Made by a program: the position numbers and the translations under genes. Below, piece by piece: positions 44,401-54,823 of a stretch of 64,000 bases of DNA. This stretch comes from Apodospora peruviana. Its lineage: Eukaryota > Ascomycota > Sordariomycetes > Sordariales > Lasiosphaeriaceae. Position 1 is the stretch's first letter. Each line of letters begins with the position of its first letter. The stretch is taken from contig JAUEDM010000007.1 of NCBI GenBank assembly GCA_033439685.1, positions 2,532,501 to 2,596,500 on the forward strand. The letters are read 5' to 3'. The notes under the pieces were generated by a model. The model saw only the letters and a program-made list of their open reading frames with translations, was not told where the DNA came from and searched no databases.

Positions 44401-47400
44401 TCAGTTCACGCATTTGGCGTGCAATCAGATTCCACGGTTAGGATTCCTGCACCAAGACGGCGATAAATAGCGGCCTTTGCTCACTGCTGCCTCAAAACCC
44501 CCAATTGGCAAGGCCGCCGCCGCCATCAAGCATCTCGGTGAGAAACTTCTAACCAATATTTGCCCCTCTTCTACCCGTATAACGTCATGATTACTTGACT
44601 TAAAACTCAGCAATCGCATTCTTCCTGTTCGGTACCGCTCGCCGAGAACCTCCAGGCATAAAAGGGTTTACACGTGTAGTCAAAAACGCCACGGAACCGC
44701 TGCCAAGTCACCAATATTCGGCCACAGCGGCCGCGGCAGCCACTGGCCCGCGATTGCTTGTTCATGCCTTGTCCGTTTAACCCCGGACGCCACCAAACAT
44801 GGTGGCGTGGCGCCGTCAGAACGTTACGTGCCAATGGCGACCGGCACCGCTAGCTAGCGAGCGGCAGACGGTGAAATGGCTTCTGGGCATCGTCTTTTGA
44901 CTACCTAGGTGGGCAAGGATGTCATCTTTGATGCGGGGAAGCTGAACAGCGACCGCGCGTGACCAGCGATTAAATCAGGGACTTAGGTTCAGAAGAGGAT
45001 GAGGTTGGAGAAGAAGGATCTGAAGAACTACGTTTTGGGGTTGTCGTCGCTAACAACGCACAGTGAGCTAGAAGACGACTCCCGCAGATCGGTACTTCTG
45101 CTGCGATCATTGCTATGCGCAACGCGAGAGAAGGTTTCTGGAAAATGGCCGGAGCAGGAAATGAGGAGCCTCAAACGGAACCCGCGAACGGTCATTGTGA
45201 GTACTGGAACAGCTGCAGAGACTTCTCAAAATGCCATTCCCTGACAACCAGATAGCCATTCTCCGGACTGTTGTTCGGCCATCTGCAGCAGAAACCTGGT
45301 GGACATACACCCGTACCTCCAAGGAGAGCTGATTCGCTGAACCGTGCCACTGCGTGCCTCCTCCTTTCTTGCATTGACAATTCCTGCCTGCGTTCAGGGG
45401 GGTGACGGACGCCACAAACAGCCACTAACAGATCGTGGCGCGGATCCGTCCTAAATTTGTTAGGGCACCATTAATCCCGTCAATCGAGATCGACAGCGCT
45501 CCGATGCATGAACAGTAAAATGTTGAAGAATCTGAAGATCTTATCTGATTGTGTCGGGAAGGTCCGACGATCGACAATTGTGCCAAAAAGACCAAAAAGC
45601 ACTTTTCTGCCAAGAAACACTTTGCACGCTCTTTTCCTTGTGCTCGACTCTCCGGCTCCGCGTGTCAACGATTGCGGCGGGAAAAGGCCAAGCAAATTAA
45701 TGGCCAAGCTTTTCTGACAGCCGGCTTCAATGCAACACTGAATGCTCTGCTCAATTACCCGCGGGCTAGACTGCAGTCGGTGCGTGTTTCTTAGGGATGT
45801 CTTTGCCGTGTGTATATTGGGTTGTTCATGCTTTTGATGATCTGCTTCGGAGATGATCTGCCTTGAATGTAGCACCTCGGGGAGACGCAGGTATAGCGTA
45901 GCTTGGAGGACAGAACATATCATCCACTCAAAGATTCGCGTGCCAGTCGGTGACTCGAAAAGAAGGAATACTGTGGCCAACTCCTCACCGGTTGTTGATG
46001 GCCCCATTGAGGAGGAGCCCGTGGATGACGTGACAGACCACGATTCCACAATGTTTGGGGACATTCTCCGGGTAGCAGGGAACCTTGAGTGGCAAACTGT
46101 TGTACCTAGTCCTAACAGAACATATATCATGATGTACTCTAGTCGGTTCGGAAGTCAGATAAGCTGTCCACAAGGTACTTAGGCATGCCCGCTGTGTTAT
46201 TAATCAAGATGAACTACCTAGGTAGACCACCCTGTTCTCTTTTTCGTATTCATTCAGTTCACGATATTCTTTTGCAAAATTCGCGGTTACCTGCTGAAGT
46301 CCCTATCCTCAGCTGTGGCTGGCTCAGATCCATCCCCCTGCTGCCTGGCGTAAAATGTGTGCAGCCAAGCTGCGACTCATCTTGCCTAAAATATCATACT
46401 CCGATGGGGATTGACTTTCTAACTTTCCACGTAGTGGAGAATCTTCTTTCGGCCAGTCATAGAGCTATCCAATTTGAGCCTCAATATTCCATATTCCATA
46501 TTATGTGACTCTTCTTCTGCAGGCTTCCCTTTTCCTCGAATATTGCCATCATGTCCTCGTGAATTTCATATTAACAGACACTGAAATCTAGCCCGGGTGA
46601 CCGTTTTACTTATATAATGCCAAAACCCCAACGCAATGAGTCATTCGGTGCCCGTTTCCCTGAAAGAATCTCTAAGGTGAGGATGTTCACCGAAAGCAGG
46701 CAACGATTGGCCTCACAGTTTTCGAGTCTCTGTCCACGCCTAGAAGCAACATATGTGTCATGCAGCTTGGTCCACGTGCTCGGTCGAGTTGTGTAAATAA
46801 GTAGGGGTGCTGTTCGACTTGCCGATCTTTACAAGATCGTACCGCATGGTTGAGGCTTTTGGTGGAACTGGTGTGTAAGTCTGAAAGGAAAATTACGGGT
46901 GCCCAGTCTTGATAGCTCGGTCTCTTGAAGTCCGAGTTCTCGGTCCTCGAAGCTCAGGCTGTTGAATTCCCGAAGGTGTGAAAGTAGAGTCCTTAAAGCT
47001 ATTTACGGCTCTCGTCCATGGACATTCCGATGTAGACCAACTAGCTCGAGTACTGGAGAGCTCTCAGCTCGTGCCCCAAGTACACTTATAAAAATACCGC
47101 AGACCCGGTTGAGGACGAAGCATCCTGAGTCTCGTTTGTTTTGTATTTCAAGAGACAGGTCCAACCGATAAGAAAGACACCATGTTGGAGCAACTCTCAG
47201 GAATTGCCAGTTCCATTTTAGGTCGTGCCACCTCGGGTAGGCGCTTGAGAGTATATAACACTGCCAATATCTAGACGTTGAGAAACAACCAACGTCCATC
47301 GTGTCACCATCATTGATAGGTCGCCTCGGTAGAGATAACGCAACTGCGGAAAAGATTATCTTCTAGCAATCCTTCACCCCGTTATGGAGAGACAGGGAGA

Positions 47401-48053
47401 TACGAGTCGAGGCGATAAGTGACGAGGCTGCCACTGTCACACGCGTGTTGACGTGTTCCCACCCAGTTGGACCTAACTTTTCCGCTCATGCAGCTCAAAT
47501 AACGCACCGCGTAATTTGTTACTAAATCAGCTCATTGGAATTTGGTCCAGCTTTGCCCAAGGAAAAATGTCGCCCAATCAGCATGACTGCCGGAACAAGT
47601 TCTGTATTGAACCCTATTGACCATCTTATTGGGTCAGCTGAATGAGGAAATGGAATTTAGGAATAGATGTATTGCCATTGTCGGAAGGGTCCATAGTATT
47701 AGGTGGCATACGCGACCATTCAGAGCTCTTCAGTGAGGTGAAATAGTAAACATGGCCGATGAAATGGGGTGCCGGCTGAAAATCGGTGTGCCCATTTCCA
47801 CGAATAGAACGGGAACAAACTGCTCGGGTGCATGTGGAAAACCATATGATTGAATCTCGGAGTGGAATTAAGTATGGCATTGACTTGAAGTTCATGATAA
47901 ACATGACGAATGCAATATGAACTTACAATCTTTCCTTGCCATCCCTCACCTTAAAGCCTGGCCATGTTGCCTCGTCTTGACAAAACCTGGGGTCAATGCA
48001 ACCCACTCTCTGCAACACTTAGCGAGAGACTACTAGTATCGTTCTTCGCCATC
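41412..48053. other. Gene-poor region of 6.6 kb
   Basis: No ORF here carries a domain I recognise. The longest, at 42883-43521 (plus) and 45480-46130 (minus), have poor amino-acid character and no conserved blocks. A TACCTAGGTA palindrome is at 46215-46224 and a related CTACCTAGGT at 44901-44910. The left part, up to about 42.1 kb, must include the transporter promoter. The rest could hold UTRs, long noncoding RNA or decayed repeats; sequence alone does not decide. Confidence 0.45.
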
Positions 48054-48652
48054 ATGTCAAACTCAAGTGACCACTATGAAGCCTCCGATATCAGCAGCGA
48101 GGGTTCAGCACAGTTGTCGTCATGGGAAGACACAACAAGGAACTGGGGCAACCACCCAGGGTTGAGCACACCGTCTTTGTATCCATATGCGGTCACTTCC
48201 AACAATTCAAACAACATGGAAATGCCAGTCTGCACAGACCCCGAACTTATTCGAAACGAGACCAAGTACTGCTCCCCAGCGAACTTCACTGGCAGTGATT
48301 ATCAAGGACCACCATATCCTCGCGAGATCTGTGATCGGGATCTTGGCATCTTTCCAATTCGACCGCCACTCTCGCGCACCACCACCATCTCAGACAAAAG
48401 GCCAAGGGAAGAGTCCAGACAGAGAAGAAGACATCCACTTCTTGGAGTCTGCAGTGAATATAGGCCAGGCTACGATCTCCATACCGGTAAGTCGCTTTCT
48501 CAATTGAAAAAAGAAACAAGAAAGTCAACTAGCTGCGATATTAACTTTCCACTGCTGGCACAAAAGTAGACAATACAAACGCCACAGACGCACTATCTAC
48601 TTCTTATCGTTTCTGTGGAAGCAACCATACGTCGTCGACAAAAGTGAAATGA
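48054..48652 (+). CDS. Hypothetical Ser/Asn/Thr-rich protein, weakly supported
   Basis: A possible two-exon gene (48054-48486 and 48567-48652) would encode 172 residues. The donor is CCG|GTAAGT and the acceptor AAAAG; a second acceptor 21 bases later keeps the same frame. The sequence is rich in Ser, Asn and Thr (MSNSSDHYEASDISSEGS) with an acidic start and a basic patch (KRPREESRQRRRHP). There is no signal peptide, helix or domain. Similar composition on both sides of the intron is the main reason to list it. It could be a random ORF in a gene-poor stretch. Confidence 0.3.
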
Positions 48653-49583
48653 TATCGAAAAAGGCGCTGATATCGAGAACCCGGGGTGACATGCCCGCAG
48701 CTGTCGCCCTCCTATTTCCAGGAAAAGACAGGTCCGTCGAAATAGCGCACAAACAAATACGTTCGGCAAACAGCCGCCGCAGTGGCCCCGCAGTATTAGG
48801 TCTGATGTTATAAGAAATCGGGGGATCAGCGAACAATGATGCCGCTGGGGAGCGGTAAAGGTAAACATGACATATAGGTCAACTGTCAGTGCTAGGAAAT
48901 AAGAGATTATTCATTGATTAGCTGTCTCTCAACTTTGTGCTGAGTTGTACGATAGTCTAACCGGACTATAAAGAACGTCTTACCAAACTGTAGCCCCATA
49001 TATAATCTTAACCCGGAGAACACCTCTACTGGGATTTAAAACCTTGTGCGGACGGATACTTTGCAAGGCCTTGTCTATTCAAGAAGAAAACGTTGTGTTC
49101 GCTACATATTAGAGGCAATGATTTTACTGCGACCCATCTAATGGGAATCCTGATGCTTTGATAGCAGAGCTGGTACGTCATTAAGAAGCTTAAAATATGT
49201 GTTTATTGAAGAAAATGAATATCAGGTCTATGTTTGGTATAATAGTCTTTTCTTATTCGAACAGAGCTTTGGAAGGTACTTACACCAAGGTTTCTAAATC
49301 ATGGCAAAGGAGTACCTACAGTCTGGAAAGACGTTTCCTACAGTCCCTCAAGACCACCTCATTAAGTATCTGTACTGCATTTTTCATTCTTGTTTCATGC
49401 ATGTCAAACCAAACTACCATCCATGCCATCGCTTTTTGCACCGCTGTCCTGAGTGGAGATAACTACATATAATAACCACAAACCCAACCGTTCAGAAAAC
49501 CGCCAAACGCATGTGATACCAACTCAACGGCGTATTGATATCCGAGTTAGGCGGGTGGGTGTTTGAAAGAGGAGAGAATGGAC
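48653..49583. other. Intergenic region, nothing recognised
   Basis: This 0.93 kb lies downstream of the opsin gene's stop codon. The short ORFs, such as 49197-49472, have no domain. The stretch is somewhat AT-rich. Confidence 0.4.
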
Positions 49584-50587
49584 CTAATCCTCATCGCCAA
49601 TGCGGATTCTACCCTCAGACGAGAGCCCGTTGGACCACCAGCCACCCAGGTCGACGTTGGTTTCCTGCATGGCGCGGTGGCTGATCAGAAGCCACAGACC
49701 AAAGACGGGCTTGGCGAGGATGTCCAGCACGGCGTAGATCATGATCTCGGTGTCGATTGTAGGCTTGTGCTTGCCGTTGACGACACCCCAGACACTATTA
49801 TCCTGTCAGATTGTTGCATGTGCAGAGAAGAGGGATGAGACTCACATCGGATATGCCGTCCACACCAAAAGGGTAAACAGACCAAGCGAGGCAAACAACT
49901 TCGACACACCAGCCCCCTTGGTGCTAACCATCTGGCTGCCATGGATAGCAACGTGCCAAATAACAAACAGGTAGGAGAGGCAGCTGATGGCGTACCAGCC
50001 CCACTTCTGCGCGGTGCCGTGGGTGCCAAAGGCGGAGAACATGCCAGTGAGAATCATGATGACGTTGGCGACGATGGCCATGAAAGTGTGGGCGCCATCG
50101 ATACCGGCCAGCAGCGACAGCTGGAGCAGCAACAGCGGCGTCGTCAACGCCCAGTCCACGTACCGGGCCCAGTACACCTGGCGGCAGATATCGTAACTGA
50201 TGTCGGTGACGTGTTTATGGGTGTCGGTGACCGTGTGGCAGTTGTACGCCGTGGCGTCGCCCGAAGCCAGGGCAAAGTATGAGATGGAGGCGATGATGGT
50301 GGTCAGTGTGGCGAGGACGTGGTAGATCCGCTTCGAGGTGGGGACGTTCCACGAGAGCAGAGCGAAGACGCCGGCCGAGACTACCATGATGGCGAAGGTG
50401 ACCCATAGGGTACGGTGTCCGGCTTCGCCGAGGACCTGCCATTCTGTGGATGCTGTATGCCTGAAGTTAGCACGGCGAGAGCCTCTGGGTGGTCGAGGGA
50501 AAACGTACGGATGACGGTGGGAATCGGGCCCGGGGTGCCCGTGGCCGTGGCCGTCAGGGTCGGCACTGGAAGCTTTCCGTGCGTCAT
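49584..50587 (-). CDS. Fungal opsin (microbial rhodopsin, NOP-1/CarO-like)
   Basis: Three exons (50509-50587, 49846-50452, 49584-49794) join in frame across introns of 56 and 51 nt and give 298 residues. Seven helices are present. Helix C reads RYVDWALTTPLLLLQL: Arg 123, Asp 126 and Thr 130 match Arg82, Asp85 and Thr89 of bacteriorhodopsin, but Gln 137 replaces the proton donor Asp96. Helix G reads LDILAKPVFGLWLL, with Asp 253 and the retinal-binding Lys 257, so it should form a retinal pigment, unlike Hsp30/YRO2-type proteins that lack this Lys. It is expected in the plasma membrane as a slow light-driven proton pump or a photosensor. The N-terminal 25 residues are Thr/Pro-rich. A cysteine-proline repeat protein is divergent 1.3 kb away. 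Confidence 0.93.
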
Positions 50588-51888
50588 GATGATGTTTGTG
50601 ATAGCTATCTGCTTCGATGAAAATGAACTGTTGGAAGAGAAGAGGTTGTTGATGGGATCACACCAGACAGAATCTGAGACAAGACAGCTGGAAAGAAAAC
50701 AGTTGAGAAGCAAATCGGAAGATTGTCCGTTTCTTTCCAGGTTTTATCTGCCCAACCGGAACTCGAAAGCTGGAAAAGTCCGAACAAACACAAGAACAGT
50801 GCAGGCACGAAAGCGGAGAGAAGGCGAAAATGCGGTCACCTGTCGTTACACGCGGTAAGCTCGACGTCATTCATTCTGGAGGAAGTTGTGCACAACTGTG
50901 CGTTTCAACTCATGTTCATGATCTCGCACCCGATTTGCGGTTCGAGCAGTGCAAGCCCAGGTTGTAGCCTCCCATTACAGCTGCACTTTAGCTGCACTTT
51001 GCGGGGAAGGTGAACACGAAACTTGAACGATGCTTCAAAGAAGGCAGGCGCCGCATCATGCATTGCATTGGTCGGCACGGCGGACGACGAACGTTCGCCT
51101 TCCGATTCGACGGACCGACCAAACGTCGACTAATATCTTGAGGAGGTGCGTCTGTTGATCTCGATTTGGAGGGACCCGCCCTGTACGAGAGCACGCGGTG
51201 CCGCGTCAGCGCGGGATGGAGGAGGAGCGGGTGTGCTAGCCGTGTGTAGCCGCAGCTGCCCATTGGATATCAACAGGTCAGTTCTGGCGAGAAGACGAAA
51301 GCCTTCAAAAAGACACGACAAGAACTTGAAAGACGGAACCATCAAAGGATATCACTCTCGTCCGTCACGTGGCCGTGTAGTTGATGTTGCTGGAGCATCT
51401 CTGTCGGTTGATGATGAAGCAGGAGTTGAAGACTCGCTCTGGCTAGATCTGAGACAAGAATGACCATCATATGGCATCTGATTGGTCCGGAAGCTTCCAG
51501 CTCCAGATTGCTCTGCCCCCGCGTCTCCCCACCAGGCAAACTGATTGGCTACGGGTGAGCTTGCCTACCCCGCTACGTCATAGGACTGCCGAAAAACACT
51601 GCAATTGACAGTCGGTTTTGGAGGGGCAGAGGGTCTGTGAGAGGGCGAAGCTGGCCGCAGTTGTTCCTGGCCTGGGGCTGCCTAACCCGGCCAACAACGA
51701 AACAAAGGATTTGCGCAGTTCATGCTCACATTTGCCAGATAAACAGTCAGTCACTCCATTGCAGCCTGCATCTGATCTTCGTCCGTCAAATTCGATCCGA
51801 AAACACAGACGAACCAACATCACCAGCACATCCGATCGATTAGCTTCCGAATAGCTACATCCTAACTTTCTCTTCACAGAACACGAAA
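50588..51888. promoter_or_regulatory. Divergent region between opsin and CP-repeat protein genes
   Basis: This 1.3 kb separates two divergent start codons and probably contains both promoters. ORFs on both strands (for example 51578-51991 minus) lack domains. I could not identify a specific light-response element with confidence. Confidence 0.4.
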
Positions 51889-52350
51889 ATGGCCTCCCCG
51901 CAAGTCTGCCCCGTGGTCGGCACGACCAACTCGACGCTGCCGCCCGACCACCCGGACATTGACCTCTCCAAGCCGGGGCAGACGTGCCCAATTGTCGGCG
52001 CGTCGACAGACCACCACCACAACCTCCACCAGCACCCGAGCGTGCCCATCCCCGAGGGCAAGTCCGCCCACGACGCTTCGGCCTGCCCCGTTCTCACCAG
52101 CAAGGTCATCAACGAACCAAAGTCCAAGGAGATGGACGACGACGTCTGCCCCGTCGTCGGCACCGCCACCACCGTGCTGCCGCCCGACCACCCGGCCATC
52201 GCGGGCGACAAGAGCGACGACGTCGAGTGTCCCGTCACCAAGGCCCGCGTCGGCCACCACAAGGGGAAGCTGGTCGGTCATCCGGACGTGTCGCACGCTG
52301 CGGTCGGGGCTGTTTGCCCTGTTGCTGGGGTGAGTCCGGCACAGGCATAA
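51889..52350 (+). CDS. Small cysteine-proline repeat protein, possible haem-binding CP motifs
   Basis: This single exon encodes 153 residues; the ATG context (GAAAATGGCC) is good. I do not recognise a named family. The protein has exactly six cysteines, at residues 7, 33, 66, 87, 114 and 143, and each is followed by Pro and then Val or Ile. Two longer copies are nearly alike: CPVVGTTNSTLPPDHPDI (7-24) and CPVVGTATTVLPPDHPAI (87-104). His-Pro pairs follow the cysteines, at 21, 49, 101 and 131. There is no signal peptide or membrane helix, and composition suggests disorder. Cys-Pro dipeptides are the core of haem regulatory motifs, so haem binding or sensing is a reasonable guess, but metal binding or thiol chemistry are alternatives. 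Confidence 0.75.
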   Translation: MASPQVCPVVGTTNSTLPPDHPDIDLSKPGQTCPIVGASTDHHHNLHQHPSVPIPEGKSAHDASACPVLTSKVINEPKSKEMDDDVCPVVGTATTVLPPDHPAIAGDKSDDVECPVTKARVGHHKGKLVGHPDVSHAAVGAVCPVAGVSPAQA

Positions 52351-52705
52351 GGTGGTGGCGCGAGAGGGGATGGTGGAGGGGGAACAGTATTGCATCATAT
52401 GGGCGGTTCTTTCCGGGACTGGATCGGGCGCATCTGGGAGGTTGGGATGGGTTTGGGGGCTTTATGGAGAGGTTTCGATAGGAAATAAACACGATATTTT
52501 CCCATCAGGATGATTCTGGGGGCTTCTTGGTGATGTTTCGATCGGAAATAAACCCGGTATTTTCCATTGGCTGGTCAAGCAATGATGGTGTTTGTGTGCG
52601 GTGTTTTGGGATCTTGTGGCCTACATTTCTGGTGGAGCAAGACATTTGATATCTGTCCGTCGATGGGAATATAATGACGCAACAGCAATACGTTGGTTGG
52701 TCTGC
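52351..52705. other. Intergenic region
   Basis: These 355 bases hold the 3' region of the CP-repeat gene and of the convergent NACHT pseudogene. Two near-identical stretches, GGAAATAAAC-ACGATATTTTCC at about 52480 and GGAAATAAACCCGGTATTTTCC at about 52544, form a short direct repeat. Confidence 0.5.
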
Positions 52706-54823
52706 CTATGGGAGTTCGGGCAAAGCTAATATATCCACAATATCGCCCACGGTCCAGCGGTTTAGACTTTCCTCCCTGCCTGACGACTCGATTATGAGAT
52801 TTGGGTCTGCCCCGTGATCCAAGAGCAGTTCCACGATGCTCCGCCAGAATCCTTTTGAGAGTCCTGCCCGCCATTCCCCTATCCATTCGAAGATATGGAT
52901 TGTCAGGAATTTATCCCAAACAGTTTGGCCCATATGTGTGGCTCATACTTATTTGAATCGCCGCCGTTGTCCAGGATCAGCTGAACGAGCTTACAATGCT
53001 TGTCCATCTGCGAAGTCGATACTGGTTCTGTCGGATTGAGAACGTAGTCGAGATACGAGCGACCCTTTTTGGCCAGGACGATCTCCCTGTTTATGTGATG
53101 CGCTAAGTAGGTGTACAGGCGAGCCTCGATCGCACACACGGTGAAGGTCCTGCACTCGGAGGATTCATAGAAGTCTTTGGGTTCCGGGGGATCGGCTGTC
53201 CAGTGATGTTCTGAGCCCAAGAGCCGTGCTTTCTCGCTGGCAACTCGGTCAAACGTATCGATGATTCGGTTGTCCAGAGGAGTCCGCCCCGCTCCATCTT
53301 CAAGCTGTCGTGCGTATGAGAAGCAATGGCTGTTTACCCACCGGAGAGCAACCTGCTATATATCCAATTGCAAGGGCGAGTCCCACAAGCAATTTACCAG
53401 GGCTGCACACAAGAGCACTCTGGCGTCGAAATGTTCTTCTGGACCGATCATTTCATTAAGCTTCCCGCTGCTCTCCATATCCGCCAAAACGTCTTGGATA
53501 ATCGGATGAAGGACGGTAACCATCTGGGAAAATGCTTCCTCGTGACGATCTGAATTCTCGTCGTCATCTAACGCCATAGTTACGACTTCTATAAGGCTTG
53601 AGCAGGAACTGTTGATACGTCGTCTTACATCCTCATAATTGACTTTAACCTGTCTGCGGAGTTTGTCTGTCCAGGATGACATGCTCCATTCTGGCGGCGG
53701 TTGGAGAATTTGCAATTCCAGCACACGGTCTGTCAACCTGGGTCCGAACCGCAAACAGCTGAATATTTCCACCGGGCTTGCGGAAACGAGAACAAGTTTG
53801 AAAATCTTAGCGGCTAGTGGTTGATCGTCCATCGGAATGTTATCCAGTACCATTCTGCACATCTGCTCGGGTCCTGGGGGTAAAGAATCTTTTATCTGAA
53901 GCCAGGTTCGCTGACGAATGGCCGCATCGCCTTGAAGAAATCCAACCGCAAGAATCGCCCAAAGGAAGGATCCCTCAGATTTGGTGGCGATTGCGTTGCA
54001 GATGCCGTCGCCGACGTACTCGAGATGTTTGAACATCCCAGACGAAGAAAGCCGAGAGCCCACATAAACCTCAATGTCACGAGCATTGAGGTCTGGTACA
54101 TGTATGCATAGCCGTGTGCCGTCCTGGACGGTGCAACTAGACGCACACAGCTTAACGCCTTCAATTCGGGCCAGGTGGAGACAAAGCTTGTTTACTAATA
54201 AAGTATTTTCAAGATCAAGTTCCCTCCCCTCAAAGAGCGTCAATGAAGAAGCAAATCCTTCGTGCGCAACGTCTTGACATGAGTGATACGGTAGCGACAA
54301 GGCGTGAAGCCTCAGAGAGTCCTCCTGCGATAAAGGCGATGTCGGTACTTTCAAAGATCACCTCATGAACCTCATTGATGATGATCTCGTGACATTGTGC
54401 GAGGACCTGGTGGAAGAGAGACCGGACAAAAACCCTGCAGCGAACATTCCACCAAAGTAGCGTTCGAAAAGTAATGCTCTGCCACAATAAGACGGTAGTT
54501 GCCAGACCATGTCTCCAGCAGGTCCCTAGTTTCGGGCGCGTTGGCAACCATTTTCATGAGCGTGGACTTTCCCGAGCCTTCGCTGCCAATGATATAGAAT
54601 ATGTTCGCTGGGCCGCTAGTTCTGTCTGCAAGATCCCCACGGAGCCAACCTGGAAGTATTGATTGCGCTTAATCAAACACCCATTTGAGGTTGCCCTCAA
54701 CTGGAGGCAATATAGCCTGCCTTCTGCGATGCCGAAAGCTGGAAAAGCCAACAAGGACTTGTAGAATACTTGCAGCGTTTCTCGAGAGGGACATCGGCCC
54801 TTCCTCGACATCGAGACTGGCAT
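52706..54823 (-). pseudogene. NACHT/ankyrin NLR-like gene, NACHT and C-terminal part, disrupted
   Basis: The conceptual product follows the common ascomycete NLR plan. The P-loop is GSEGSGKSTLMK (about 54570), followed by AEHYF, SLQGF and VRSLFHQVLAQ, then ICFFIDAL (Walker B region), the winged-helix-like part (EGSFLWAILAVGFLQ), LAKKGRSYLDYVLNP, and ankyrin-like IVELLLDHGADPN near the end. The frame is broken at least five times: TAA at 54669-54671, a +1 shift at a T5 run (plus-strand A5, 54428-54432), a shift near 54240 just after the Walker B aspartate, TAG at 53356-53358 and a shift near 52930. The TAG could lie in a 42-45 nt intron (GTAAAT...). The others have no plausible intron. It continues in frame, across an intron, from the zinc-finger part listed next. 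Confidence 0.8.

Noticed and set aside
45480..46130. 216-codon minus-strand ORF
   Set aside because: No conserved block, helix or splice signal supports it as a gene.
54661..54691. Intron to explain the TAA before the P-loop
   Set aside because: The available GT-AG pair right at the stop would give an intron of 31 nt, too short for fungi. A 52-nt choice starting at GTTGAG would delete a conserved-looking VEGNLKWVFD segment.
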